Translations under genes and position numbers: made by a program
The notes under the pieces: generated by a model
What the model saw: the letters and a program-made list of their open reading frames with translations, nothing else
The model's database searches: none
Told to the model about the DNA's origin: nothing
In this document: one piece after another, positions 35,391-44,273 of the stretch
How positions within the stretch are numbered: position 1 is the stretch's first letter
How the letters are laid out: each line of letters opens with the position of its first letter
DNA from: Clostridiales bacterium
Lineage (GTDB): Bacteria; Bacillota; Dethiobacteria; Dethiobacterales; Dethiobacteraceae
Assembly: GCA_018335855.1 (NCBI GenBank)
Contig: JAGXRM010000030.1
Coordinates: 1-64,000, forward strand
Reading direction: 5' to 3'
Length of the DNA stretch: 64,000 nucleotides

Positions 35391-38189
35391 TTATTTCCTG
35401 GTATGCTCTTCCCAGACCTTGTGGTAAATATCGGATGTCATACCGGCGGCCGCGTTCCAGGAATACACAGTAGCCGCCTTCAGGCGGCCCTCTTTCTTTA
35501 GACGTTCCCGTAGCGCCCTGTCAGACAGAAGACTCTTAACTGCTTCGGCCAACTCTTTAGCATTGCCGGGATGAACTTTTAATCCGTCCTTTTCGTGTTC
35601 TACCACTTCCCCCATTCCCCCCACGTCAGAGACAACCACAGGGACTCCCGCTGCCATCGCCTCCAGGGCTACAATGCCAAAAGGTTCATATAAACTGGGG
35701 AACACTGCCACATCTGCCGTGGCAAAAAGCCTGTTACGCTCGAAATCCGTGATAAAGCCTGTAAATACAACTCTGTCTGCGATGCCCCTTTGTCTGGCTT
35801 GTGCGGCTAATTCTTCAAGCATGGGACCTTTTCCGCTGATAATTGCTTTAGTATTGGGATAGACCTCAAAAACATAGGGCAGAGCATCAAGGAGAACTTC
35901 TACTCCCTTTTCTTTGACCAGCCGTCCAACAAAGAAAACAATGAATTCATCATCGCTGGCATAGTGCTGTCTCTGTAATCCTTTAATGGGTTGGGCGAGA
36001 ATGTTTTCAGGGACAACTCCGTTTTGAATAACATGTACTTTTTGGGCAGGGATGCCAAAAAGTTGTATTATTTCATTTGCCATATAGTTACTGCAGCATA
36101 TTACCCGGTCAGCCTGTTCCACCAAATATTTCTCCTGACGGTGAATTTTGTGCTGTAACGGTGAGAAAATCCCTCCGTTTCTGCCGTGCTCCGTGGCATG
36201 TATGGTAGCCACCAGCGGCAGGTGCCAGGCACGTCGCATGGCCAATGCGGCTGCACCTACCAGCCAGTCATGGGCATGCAAGACTGTATGCTGGTTATTA
36301 GGAATAATCTTCTGAGCCAGATTGAAGAACACCAGATTTAACTGGACAACCCAGTCGTGGAAATCAATTTCCTCACCTGCTTTTTGGTACGGTGCTACCC
36401 GATAGACACATATGTTTCCGTTCATTTCAAAAGCAGGGGTAGAAACGGGCTGTGATGTGAGAATGCTTACCGCTTGCCCACGGTTGGCCAAAGACTGGCT
36501 TAAATCGTCTACATGACGGGCTAAACCGCCCATAATTTGTGGCGGGTACTCCCAGGAAAGCATCAGAATAGAGGGGCCGTTTCTGTGATCTGTCACAGTA
36601 CAGTGTTGTTTTGGAGCATATTCCGAAGGATTTATATCGGGGAAAAGACAAAGAGTTGCCTCTTCCATAGCAAGCAATTCAACTTGGTCAACCAATCCTT
36701 TGTTAAGCATCGTCTCTAACCGCAGAAAATTTCTCAAGTGACCGTCGACACGGTTTTTTGCATACTCCACCGTCGTCCCCGCGTTAATCATAAACGCCCA
36801 GTCTGAACTCTGTGCCAAGAGTAATTCCCTCACTAATTGGTTAAGTACCCGTCTTTCCGGAGTCCCGTTGGCAGGGATGGCAGCGGCGTGGGAAAGCAGT
36901 CGTTCCTCCGCACTGTGGTATTCTGGGTAAAGCCAGTCGTTTGACGGATTCAGCCATGCCCGGCTATAACCTCCCTCACCCCAACTGGAGTGATAGAGCT
37001 CTACTGTCTCTGCACAGCCGAAATTATCCAGGTAGCGGGAAGGTGTACTAAGCTGAAAAACATCGGTGCACTGCGAAGCTTTGCGAACGACTTCTTCTAA
37101 AAACTCCGGTCCCTCAAACCACCAATGCCCGAATAGTTCAGCGTCATAGGGAGCAGTGATAACAGGAGGATGGTTCGTTATGCGTGCCCAATGCTCGATT
37201 TGTTTTTCCCTGTTAAAATGAAAGTTCCCGGCATGCTGTGTCGTCTTGGCATAGGCAATTTCGGGATGATACATTTCTTTCTGACGATTTTCTCCGGTAA
37301 CGCGATAGTATTTCAGTCCGGTGTTAACAGGAATATTATATGGCAAGAATTTTCGGATATAGTCTTCTGGCAAATCAAAGCCGATGTCACGGTAGTACTC
37401 CCTGTAATCGTAGTCACCTGGATAGCCGCTACCAATGCTCCAAACCTGGGCCGATGTTTCCGGATCCCGGGCAAAAAAGGCTACTCCTGATTTTGTCTGC
37501 ACTGGAGCGTAAACATCGTCTTGTGGTGTAGGAACAGCATGACGCACTCCATGGGTATCAAGGAAAACATATCTGACGTTTTTCTCGGCCAGGATTGTGT
37601 CCAGGCCGTGAAAATAACCGCACTCAGGTAACCACATACCTTGGGGCTTAAAGCCAAATCGGGCAGCAAAACAATCAAGCCCGACACCGATTTGTGCTTT
37701 AACTGCTTCTTTTGTCTTCATCAGAGGCAGAAAACCGTGGGTCGCACAGGTGGTGATTAGCTCCAACTGACCTCTCTGCGCAGCTGTAGCAAAGGCAGAC
37801 GGTAAATCTCCGTGGTATTGTCCGGTATACGCTTCATAGAGTCGGTTGTGCCTTGCAAGGTAAAATAAAGCTAAATCATTGTATTCCTGTTGTCCCTTAG
37901 TGCGGGCAACCTCACTTTCCGACAGTTGAATTAACCGTTTTAGGTAATCGGCATACCTTTTTGATAAGATGGGATGATCCAACATTGTCAGTAATGTCGG
38001 TGAAAGTGATACGGTCAGAGTTCCCGGAACTTGCTCCGCGTGGAGGCGGTCAAGCATAATCAGCAACGGCAAATAAGAGTCTGTAACAGCCTCAAAAAAC
38101 CAACGTTCTTCCAGATAATGCGGGTCATTGGTATTATACACAAAAGGAAGATGGGCGTGCAGAACCAGGTTAAGATATCCTGATGCCAT
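35391..38189 (-). CDS. GH57 branching enzyme fused to GT4 glycosyltransferase
   Basis: One 932-residue polypeptide (start at ATG 38189; a further ATG at 38198 is possible). Residues about 4-520 are a GH57 1,4-alpha-glucan branching domain: HAHLPF near 14-19, MWLPECGY with the glutamate nucleophile near 189, YDAELFGHWW with the catalytic aspartate near 349, and SWGEGGYSRAW. Residues about 540-932 are a GT-B glycosyltransferase of family 4: LSWEYPPQIMGGLARH, HAHDWLVGAAAL, and EPFGIVALEAMAAGVPVV as donor-site motif. It probably makes and branches alpha-glucan with one enzyme. The DUF4912 gene ends 1 base before the chosen start. Confidence 0.93.
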   Translation of the reverse strand: MASGYLNLVLHAHLPFVYNTNDPHYLEERWFFEAVTDSYLPLLIMLDRLHAEQVPGTLTVSLSPTLLTMLDHPILSKRYADYLKRLIQLSESEVARTKGQQEYNDLALFYLARHNRLYEAYTGQYHGDLPSAFATAAQRGQLELITTCATHGFLPLMKTKEAVKAQIGVGLDCFAARFGFKPQGMWLPECGYFHGLDTILAEKNVRYVFLDTHGVRHAVPTPQDDVYAPVQTKSGVAFFARDPETSAQVWSIGSGYPGDYDYREYYRDIGFDLPEDYIRKFLPYNIPVNTGLKYYRVTGENRQKEMYHPEIAYAKTTQHAGNFHFNREKQIEHWARITNHPPVITAPYDAELFGHWWFEGPEFLEEVVRKASQCTDVFQLSTPSRYLDNFGCAETVELYHSSWGEGGYSRAWLNPSNDWLYPEYHSAEERLLSHAAAIPANGTPERRVLNQLVRELLLAQSSDWAFMINAGTTVEYAKNRVDGHLRNFLRLETMLNKGLVDQVELLAMEEATLCLFPDINPSEYAPKQHCTVTDHRNGPSILMLSWEYPPQIMGGLARHVDDLSQSLANRGQAVSILTSQPVSTPAFEMNGNICVYRVAPYQKAGEEIDFHDWVVQLNLVFFNLAQKIIPNNQHTVLHAHDWLVGAAALAMRRAWHLPLVATIHATEHGRNGGIFSPLQHKIHRQEKYLVEQADRVICCSNYMANEIIQLFGIPAQKVHVIQNGVVPENILAQPIKGLQRQHYASDDEFIVFFVGRLVKEKGVEVLLDALPYVFEVYPNTKAIISGKGPMLEELAAQARQRGIADRVVFTGFITDFERNRLFATADVAVFPSLYEPFGIVALEAMAAGVPVVVSDVGGMGEVVEHEKDGLKVHPGNAKELAEAVKSLLSDRALRERLKKEGRLKAATVYSWNAAAGMTSDIYHKVWEEHTRK

Positions 38190-38190
38190 A

Positions 38191-38643
38191 CTACACATCC
38201 CTTTTTTGTTTTATTTCTTCCGGAGAGTATGTAAATGGCACCATTGGTGGTACCGTGTCCGGAAAAGCATGCGTTACAACATAATCACCTGCAATTTTTT
38301 CGGCGGGCGGAGCAATCACATGTTTTGAGCGAATCAACGTGAAGTTGCCTCCCTGATAAGCAAGGCTAATTTCCGTGAAATATGTCGTATACGGCATCAG
38401 TCCATAAAAGTATGTGCTTCCCGTAAGTGAGCCATCCGAAATATTTAGCCGGGCCACCTCCTCGGGCGGTCTGCCAGTCAGGTGACGGAATAGTCGAAGC
38501 ACTAAGCTGTCTGATGTGTCCTGAATTTGTGATTTTGCCATTTCTATGTAGTCGGGGTATAACTTCCAGTAAACAAACACGATCTTTGGCGTCTGCACCA
38601 TTAGATACAGATTATTTTCTCTTGACTTTGCCCAGGCGCGCAT
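38191..38643 (-). CDS. DUF4912 protein
   Basis: The 150-residue protein matches DUF4912 with YLMVQTPKIVFVYWKLYPD near the start, LRLFRHLTG, and YFYGLMPYTTYFTEISL. Such proteins sit before glucan branching genes and are thought to be starch/glycogen-binding; the function is not established. It is first in the glucan operon and is preceded by GGGGAGGG. Confidence 0.8.
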   Translation of the reverse strand: MRAWAKSRENNLYLMVQTPKIVFVYWKLYPDYIEMAKSQIQDTSDSLVLRLFRHLTGRPPEEVARLNISDGSLTGSTYFYGLMPYTTYFTEISLAYQGGNFTLIRSKHVIAPPAEKIAGDYVVTHAFPDTVPPMVPFTYSPEEIKQKRDV

Positions 38644-38812
38644 CGTTACCCTCCCCAGATTTATACGACTGTCTGTTCTAAACTAAATTCGCTTTATTAT
38701 GAATACTTTCCTTCCTGATACTATTATTTAATTAGGAATGAAATGCTTTATTAATATTTCAAAGAGCCTCTAATAAAAAAACTAATAAAAAAACCAAAAT
38801 AAAAAAAAGTGT

Positions 38813-38841
38813 TTGACAGTAATTTTTTAATTTGTTATGAT
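38813..38841 (+). promoter_or_regulatory. Sigma-A promoter of leuA
   Basis: TTGACA (38813-38818) and TATGAT (38836-38841) with 17 bases between, a near-consensus promoter just upstream of the T-box leader. 38644-38812 holds no gene, only A+T-rich sequence. Confidence 0.9.
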
Positions 38842-38854
38842 AAGGATTAAATTA

Positions 38855-39075
38855 TATAAAAAGCTGTGATAGGGAAAGTACGTTTGGTGATAAGGATACA
38901 GAGAGCCGTCGATAGGTGCGAGACGGATCCTAAGCTAAATGGAAACTCACCCTGGAGTGCCAGCCGAAAGGTAACGAGTAGACCTGGCCGTTCCCCACGT
39001 TACGGGTTTAAGCTGGGCAACAGCCAAGTAGAGTGGTACCGCGGAACATCCTTTCGTCTCTAGGAACGGAAGGTT
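38855..39075 (+). promoter_or_regulatory. T-box leader of leuA
   Basis: The T-box sequence AGAGTGGTACCGCGG is at 39030-39044. Upstream are the stem I features: AGTA (38877-38880), GGTGCGA near 38915, and TGGAAACTCACCCTGGAG. After the T-box, CCTTTCGT and ACGGAAGG arms with T7 form the terminator hairpin (39050-39079). Uncharged tRNA would stabilise the antiterminator. The specifier may be CTA (Leu, 38935-38937), before AATGGAA, which suits leuA, or ATC (Ile, 38927-38929); I cannot decide without folding. Confidence 0.88.
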
Positions 39076-39116
39076 TTTTTATTTCTAAAAAAATTCAGTC
39101 TTGGGAGGCAATTGCT

Positions 39117-40667
39117 ATGACAGAAAAAGTAATGATTTTTGATTCAACGCTGCGTGACGGAGAACAAACGCCTGGTGCCAGGCTTAATCTAGAAGAAAAA
39201 CTAAAAATCGCCAAGCAATTGGCGAAACTAAATGTGGACATAATTGAATGCGGCTTCCCCGTTTCTTCTCCCGGAGAATTTAAAGCCGTTCAGACCATTG
39301 CCAAAGAGGTTAAAGGCCCGATTATCGTTGGTTTGGCCCGGACATTGCAGGGAGATATTGACGCTGTCTGGGAAGCGATTAAGTATTCTGAACGGCCGAG
39401 GATTCACACCTTTCTTGGTTCATCCAGTATTCACATGCAGTATAAGCTGCGAAAAGATCCAGAGACTCTGCTGGAAATGGGTGTTGAAGCTGTTAAATAT
39501 GCAAAGCGCTATACAGAGGATGTACAGTATTCCCTCGAAGACGCAACACGCAGCGATGAAGACTACATGTGCAGAGTCATTGAAGCTGTTATTAAAGCGG
39601 GTGCCACCGTTATCAATATTCCTGATACTGTGGGATATGCAGTGCCCGAACAATTTGCCACGCTGATTCGCAATATCAAAAACCGTGTGCCAAATATTGA
39701 CAAAGCTGTTCTCAGCGTCCACTGCCACAATGATTTAGGCTTAGCTGTGGCTAACTCACTCATTGCCGTACAGAATGGTGCCCGACAGGTTGAGTGTAAC
39801 ATTAACGGTATCGGTGAGCGCGCTGGTAATGCGGCACTTGAGGAAATCGTTACCGGCCTTTTAATCCGTCAGGATTACTTTGAGCAGTATTACACCGATG
39901 TTAATCTCAGGGAAATCTATAAAACCAGCCGCCTTGTTTCCAGCCTGACGGGGATACCTGTTCCTGTAAATAAAGCAGTCATTGGTATAAACGCCTTTGC
40001 TCATTCATCCGGTATCCATCAGGACGGCATCTTAAAAAATCTGTCCACATATGAGATTATTAACGCCGAACTCATCGGCGGCAAAGCGGCACAAATGGTA
40101 CTTACAGCCCGTTCCGGCCGTCATGCCGTAAAAAACGAACTGCTTGAAATAGGTTCCCAGTTGGATGAAGCTGAGTTTGAAGAGTTTTATAATGCCTTTC
40201 TCGAGTTGGCGGATAAGAAAAAAGAGGTATTCAGAGAAGACCTGGAAGCACTGATTGCTGACCGTTTGGCATTCGCTATCCCGCCTACGTTTACACTGGA
40301 ATATCTGCAAACCGTGAGCGGTTCACGTAGTATTCCGGCCGCAGTTGTAAAACTTAAAAAAGATGATACCACATTTGTAGAAACCGATTGTGGTGCCGGT
40401 CCCATTGATGCTGCATACAACGCCATTGATAAGATTACCGGCATAAATCCGCGACTGGAAAACTACAACCTGCGCGGTGTCACAGAAGGTCGTAAAGCGC
40501 TTGGTGAAGTTTCAATCAAGCTGACATTCAATGAAAAAACAATAATTGGCCGTGGTACATCTACCGATATTATTGAAGCCTCTGTAATGGCCTATCTCAA
40601 CGGAATTAATAAATTAATTCTCCTTTCCAAAGTTAACGGTAACGGAGGAAACGACGCAATACCCTAG
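39117..40667 (+). CDS. leuA: 2-isopropylmalate synthase
   Basis: The 516-residue protein begins the leucine branch by joining acetyl-CoA with 2-oxoisovalerate. It has FDSTLRDGEQTPGARL (residues 8-23), the metal HCHNDLG near 201-207 and NINGIGERAGNAALEE, then the C-terminal LeuA regulatory (feedback) domain from about 395 on. I take ATG 39117 behind GGGAGG, not an upstream frame inside the leader. It is expected to be T-box controlled. leuCDB do not follow; a terminator follows directly. Confidence 0.93.
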   Translation: MTEKVMIFDSTLRDGEQTPGARLNLEEKLKIAKQLAKLNVDIIECGFPVSSPGEFKAVQTIAKEVKGPIIVGLARTLQGDIDAVWEAIKYSERPRIHTFLGSSSIHMQYKLRKDPETLLEMGVEAVKYAKRYTEDVQYSLEDATRSDEDYMCRVIEAVIKAGATVINIPDTVGYAVPEQFATLIRNIKNRVPNIDKAVLSVHCHNDLGLAVANSLIAVQNGARQVECNINGIGERAGNAALEEIVTGLLIRQDYFEQYYTDVNLREIYKTSRLVSSLTGIPVPVNKAVIGINAFAHSSGIHQDGILKNLSTYEIINAELIGGKAAQMVLTARSGRHAVKNELLEIGSQLDEAEFEEFYNAFLELADKKKEVFREDLEALIADRLAFAIPPTFTLEYLQTVSGSRSIPAAVVKLKKDDTTFVETDCGAGPIDAAYNAIDKITGINPRLENYNLRGVTEGRKALGEVSIKLTFNEKTIIGRGTSTDIIEASVMAYLNGINKLILLSKVNGNGGNDAIP

Positions 40668-40696
40668 CTTAAATAAAAAAGACGCTACGCAATAAT

Positions 40697-40740
40697 AAAA
40701 ACACAAACGGGCAGCTCTACCGCTGTCCGTTTGTGTTTTT
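40697..40740. terminator. Bidirectional terminator after leuA
   Basis: AAAAACACAAACGG (40697-40710) and CCGTTTGTGTTTTT (40727-40740) pair perfectly, with inner CAGC/GCTG. It also covers the end of the minus-strand 51-residue ORF. Confidence 0.92.
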
Positions 40741-40872
40741 ATCAGTGAATTCTGGAGTTTCTATTTCTGAACCTGAGATATCATCGGAGGGAAAATAATC
40801 TTCCAACGGAAAGTCCGCAGGATTATCGTGGAAAATGTCCCTTTTATCCCACGGGATTCTTTCACCGTTCAT
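40717..40872 (-). CDS. Small acidic protein, 51 residues
   Basis: Starting from ATG 40872 behind GGGGTGG, the frame reads MNGERIPWDKRDIFHDNPAD... and ends in TAG inside the terminator hairpin. It is acidic, rich in D, E and P, and has no membrane segment. Composition and Shine-Dalgarno support translation, but I recognise no family. Confidence 0.45.
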   Translation of the reverse strand: MNGERIPWDKRDIFHDNPADFPLEDYFPSDDISGSEIETPEFTDKNTNGQR

Positions 40873-40931
40873 CCTGTCCACCCCTGATATATATTTATCT
40901 TTAGTTTTACCAGGGATGACAACGTTTATAA

Positions 40932-41201
40932 TTAAGGAAGCTGTATAACCTGCCCCGGATAAACAATAGGGCTCTCCAAGTTGTTTTCGTTAAGCATAAG
41001 ATCAACATATTCGCGAATATCCATTCCCCGCGGTGCATGCTCTCTTGCCAGGGACCAGAGTGTATCGCCGCTGATTACGGTAATTTCTGCTTTAAACTGA
41101 TTTTGGCCCGAAACCACATTTCCCTGAAACACTGTCAGGCTCATGATGAAAATACAAACCAAAAGTAGAACAACCATACGTGTAATCTTAAGACGGCGCA
41201 T
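40932..41201 (-). CDS. YneA-like LysM cell-division inhibitor
   Basis: The 89-residue protein (ATG 41201 behind CAGGAGAA) has a basic start, a membrane helix (RMVVLLLVCIFIMSLTVFQ, about residues 8-26) and a C-terminal LysM domain with ISGDTLWSLARE and YPGQVIQL. It is divergent from lexA and shares the SOS boxes, the same arrangement as B. subtilis yneA, whose product delays septation during the SOS response. The longer in-frame upstream start at 41306 gives no matching sequence. Confidence 0.85.
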   Translation of the reverse strand: MRRLKITRMVVLLLVCIFIMSLTVFQGNVVSGQNQFKAEITVISGDTLWSLAREHAPRGMDIREYVDLMLNENNLESPIVYPGQVIQLP

Positions 41202-41258
41202 TCTTCTCCTGTTTTTCCGGTATGCCAAACTACATAAGGTTCTCACTGAATATACCCC

Positions 41259-41272
41259 CAAACATCTGTTTG
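41259..41272. promoter_or_regulatory. LexA (SOS) box 1
   Basis: CAAACATCTGTTTG is a palindromic variant of the Gram-positive box CGAACN4GTTCG. Confidence 0.75.
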
Positions 41273-41286
41273 TATTTACTTTAACA

Positions 41287-41300
41287 CGAACAAATGTACG
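41287..41300. promoter_or_regulatory. LexA (SOS) box 2
   Basis: CGAACAAATGTACG lies between lexA and the YneA-like gene. Confidence 0.8.
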
Positions 41301-41325
41301 TGTCAACTATATTTAAAAATAAATA

Positions 41326-41339
41326 CGAACGAATGTTTG
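41326..41339. promoter_or_regulatory. LexA (SOS) box 3
   Basis: CGAACGAATGTTTG is the box closest to lexA. Confidence 0.9.
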
Positions 41340-41387
41340 ATTTTTTGGCAAATTATGATATAATACCATAAAGTGAGGTGTTGACAA

Positions 41388-42002
41388 GTGGATAACCTGA
41401 CACCAAGGCAGATGCAAATCCTTGAATTTATCCGCAGGGAAGTAAAAAATAAAAACTATCCACCATCGGTCCGTGAGATCGGTGAAGCGGTCGGACTTTC
41501 TTCCAGTTCCACCGTGCATGCCCATTTAGCCAAATTGGAGAGCAAAGGATATATCCGTCGCGATCCCTCAAAACCAAGGGCTATCGAGCTTTTAAATGAA
41601 GAAATACCCGCTGCTTTTATCCCTGACATCGTCAGCGTTCCCATGGTCGGTCATGTTACCGCCGGTGAACCGATTTTGGCCGAGCAGAATATAGAAGACT
41701 ATTTTCCTCTGCCGAAATCAATGATTCACAATGACACTGTATTTTTGCTCCGCGTCCACGGAGACAGTATGGTTAAAGCAGGCATCGTCGACGGTGACTT
41801 TGTTATCGTACGTCAGCAGTCCACTGCGAACAACGCTGAAATTGTGGTCGCTATGCTGGATGGGGAAGCAACGGTAAAACGTTTCTATAAAGAAAGATCT
41901 CAAATCCGGCTGCAACCGGAAAATGACTTCTATGAGCCGATATACTCTCCAGACATATCTGTAATCGGTAAAGTAATTGGTGTGTTCCGCCAAATCCACT
42001 AA
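41388..42002 (+). CDS. lexA: LexA SOS repressor
   Basis: The 204-residue repressor has a winged HTH ([27 protein letters not shown], residues 25-51) and the S24-type latent protease domain with cleavage site A92-G93 in VTAGEP, the nucleophile S127 in GDSM and K164 in TVKRFY. When RecA is activated it cleaves itself and derepresses DNA repair. It starts with GTG behind GTGAGGTG. Three boxes precede it, so it is autoregulated. Confidence 0.95.
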   Translation: MDNLTPRQMQILEFIRREVKNKNYPPSVREIGEAVGLSSSSTVHAHLAKLESKGYIRRDPSKPRAIELLNEEIPAAFIPDIVSVPMVGHVTAGEPILAEQNIEDYFPLPKSMIHNDTVFLLRVHGDSMVKAGIVDGDFVIVRQQSTANNAEIVVAMLDGEATVKRFYKERSQIRLQPENDFYEPIYSPDISVIGKVIGVFRQIH

Positions 42003-42018
42003 ATAAAGAATCCCAAAA

Positions 42019-42048
42019 AATCAGGGCTGTATGCCCTGATTTTTTTTT
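42019..42048 (+). terminator. lexA terminator
   Basis: AATCAGGGC/GCCCTGATT stem and T8, 17 bases after the lexA stop. Confidence 0.9.
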
Positions 42049-42181
42049 GCAACCCGGGGACGGTTCTGTGTCGCAAAGAAGCTTTTTATATATACAATAC
42101 AGTTCAAATCTTACGCTTTGGTAAATATGATCTTTTTCTAGATGTGAATTGTTTTGCGACACAGAACCGTCCCCGGGTTGC
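42049..42181. repeat. Long palindrome element (GGGACGGTTCT family), copy A
   Basis: Two perfect 29-base inverted arms (42049-42077 and 42153-42181) built around CGGGGACGGTTCTGTGTCGCAAA surround 75 bases. A partial third arm (AGGAACCGTCCCTGGGTTGC) follows at about 42195-42214, just past the murE stop. Similar elements are at 47472 and, more diverged, at 59590-59750. Confidence 0.85.
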
Positions 42182-42192
42182 AAAGTTGCCAC

Positions 42193-43644
42193 TTAGGAAC
42201 CGTCCCTGGGTTGCAAAGAATTGGAGACAGACTGGATATCTGAATATGGGGTGGCGATATTGCCGATGATTTGGTAGTTTTCACGGCCTTTGCCTGTGAT
42301 GAGGACGATATCGCCGGGACAGGCAATTTGTAATGCATAACGGACGGCCTGTTCCCTGTCTGGGATTACAGAAGGTTTGGTTTCCATCTCCCGGGCAATA
42401 TCTGCTGCGATTTGGCAGGGGTCTTCATTGGCTGGATTATCAGAGGTAAGAATCACGTTATCTGCCAGCTTTTCTGCTACTTTTCCCATTTGCGGCCGTT
42501 TTCCTTTATCGCGGTTGCCACGACAGCCAAATACGTGAATAATACGACGGTGGGGATACTCGTTTACGGCCTGGAGTACCTTTTCCAGGCCGTCAGGGGT
42601 ATGAGCATAGTCAAGGAAAACTCTGACCCCGGGCGGAGAAGGCAGTTGTTCCAGACGTCCCGGCACATGATGCAAAGCCTCTATCCCTGCTGCCACATCT
42701 CTGGGCTCCACTCCTTGCGCCAATGCAGCAGCAGCCGCACCCAGAGCATTTGATACATTATAGATACCGTGTAGACGAACAACAAAAGAAAGTTCACCGT
42801 AGGGGCTCTTCATTCGCACAAAAGATCCACCGCTGGTGAGAGAAACGATTTCGGCCGCTTTGATGTCTGCCTGCCGAAACAGCCCGTAGGTTATTAATTT
42901 CTGTTTGACTGAATTTTTTAATGCCTCTGCCCGTCTGTCATCACTGTTAATCACAGCCACAGCCTCTCTGTCACCCGTTAACAGTTCAAATAGATGGGTT
43001 TTTGTCTGAAAATATTGGTCCATATTGCCGTGATAATCCAAGTGCTCCCGGGTTAGGTTGGTAAATACGGCGGCTGAAAACCGGCAGTGCTCTACCCTCT
43101 TTTGGTGCAGAGCGTGTGATGAAACCTCCATGGCCACAGCTTCCACACCTCTCCTCTCTAACTGCCAGAGAGTTTTATGAAGTTCCTCGGCAACAGGAGT
43201 GGTCAGCGATTGTTTGCTGTATCTTTCCCTTACTTTTAAACCCACTGTGCCCATAAGCGCTGCCTTTATTCCTGCCGTACGGTATATTTGGTGGAGGAAA
43301 TGCGCAGTTGTCGTTTTACCGTTTGTTCCTGTGATTCCGGTAATACGCAGTTTGCTGCTTGGCTTGCCATAATACCGGTCAGAGAAATATGAGATAAAAT
43401 GGCGTGTATCTGCAACATAAAGAACGGGAACCGGCAAAATAACCGGCCGTTCGGCCACTACAATAAAAGCACCTTTTCTTACGGCATCTTTAGCAAAATT
43501 ATGTCCGTCTTCCTGCTCTCCATGAATACAGATATATAGATATCCGGGCTTAACACGTCCTGTATGTGCAGTAAACCCGGTTATGGATGCGGGTAATTCC
43601 CCTGTTTTTCCCATAAACGGATAGTTTCCCAGAAGTTTATGCAT
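42193..43644 (-). CDS. murE: UDP-N-acetylmuramyl-tripeptide synthetase, MurE-type
   Basis: The 483-residue Mur ligase has the ATP-binding loop GITGTNGKTTTAHFL near residues 98-112, SSHALHQKRVEH, FTNLTREHLDYHGNM, and GKGRENYQI near the end. MurE adds the third residue to UDP-MurNAc-L-Ala-D-Glu. The substrate motif here is SDNPANEDP; meso-DAP enzymes have DNPR, so alanine in place of the arginine argues for another amino acid (such as L-lysine) or a paralogue with a different job. The start is at 43644 behind AGGAGGA. It is not in a dcw cluster; lexA and a DUF502 gene flank it. Confidence 0.87.
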   Translation of the reverse strand: MHKLLGNYPFMGKTGELPASITGFTAHTGRVKPGYLYICIHGEQEDGHNFAKDAVRKGAFIVVAERPVILPVPVLYVADTRHFISYFSDRYYGKPSSKLRITGITGTNGKTTTAHFLHQIYRTAGIKAALMGTVGLKVRERYSKQSLTTPVAEELHKTLWQLERRGVEAVAMEVSSHALHQKRVEHCRFSAAVFTNLTREHLDYHGNMDQYFQTKTHLFELLTGDREAVAVINSDDRRAEALKNSVKQKLITYGLFRQADIKAAEIVSLTSGGSFVRMKSPYGELSFVVRLHGIYNVSNALGAAAAALAQGVEPRDVAAGIEALHHVPGRLEQLPSPPGVRVFLDYAHTPDGLEKVLQAVNEYPHRRIIHVFGCRGNRDKGKRPQMGKVAEKLADNVILTSDNPANEDPCQIAADIAREMETKPSVIPDREQAVRYALQIACPGDIVLITGKGRENYQIIGNIATPYSDIQSVSNSLQPRDGS

Positions 43645-43664
43645 GTAGATCCTCCTGTTGGTCA

Positions 43665-44273
43665 TTACAACAGTGATAGTTTTTTGGATTGCCATTCCGG
43701 GACAACGACTCCACCGGAAATAATCAGTTTTAAACCTTCTTCCACCGACATATCAAGCGGTGTAATTTCATCTCGCGGTACCAGCAACAAAAAACCTGAC
43801 GTCGGGTTGGGGGTGGTTGGTAAAAAAAGCGTAACCACGTCTTTCGCAGTTCTGTGTTGCACTTCTCCCGTTCCGTTGCCGGTAATAAAGCCGATGGCAT
43901 AAATCCCTTTTCGGGGGTACTCAATCATGGCAACTGATTCAAAAACATTGCGTCGTTGCCCGGAAAACGCGTCTATAATCTGACGGATGGCATTATAGAT
44001 TGGTTTGACCAGCGGTAGATTGGCAAAACTGTTTTCCACCAGTCTCAGCACACGATGTCCTAAAACGTTGGTAGCTACCAGGCCTACCAAAAATATTAAC
44101 GCAATGGTTACCAGGAAACCGAAGCCCGGTATGTTTAAACCCAGGTAGATACGAAAAAAATTACCTAGCAAAGAGTCTACGGCGTTAAATGTTAAGCCTA
44201 ATATGTAGACAGTAACAAGTGCCGGAAGTAAGATTACTAGCCCGGTTAGAAATATTCTGCGCAAAATCCTCAT
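43665..44273 (-). CDS. DUF502 membrane protein
   Basis: The 202-residue protein has two N-terminal membrane helices (about 7-26 and 50-72; LGLNIPGFGFLVTIALIFLVGLV), followed by the DUF502 domain (RLVENSFANLPLVKPIYNAIRQI, LLLVPRDEITPLDMSVEEGLKLIISGG). Function unknown; the family is common in bacteria and plants. The ATGA overlap with nth suggests one operon: nth, this gene, murE. Confidence 0.85.
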   Translation of the reverse strand: MRILRRIFLTGLVILLPALVTVYILGLTFNAVDSLLGNFFRIYLGLNIPGFGFLVTIALIFLVGLVATNVLGHRVLRLVENSFANLPLVKPIYNAIRQIIDAFSGQRRNVFESVAMIEYPRKGIYAIGFITGNGTGEVQHRTAKDVVTLFLPTTPNPTSGFLLLVPRDEITPLDMSVEEGLKLIISGGVVVPEWQSKKLSLL

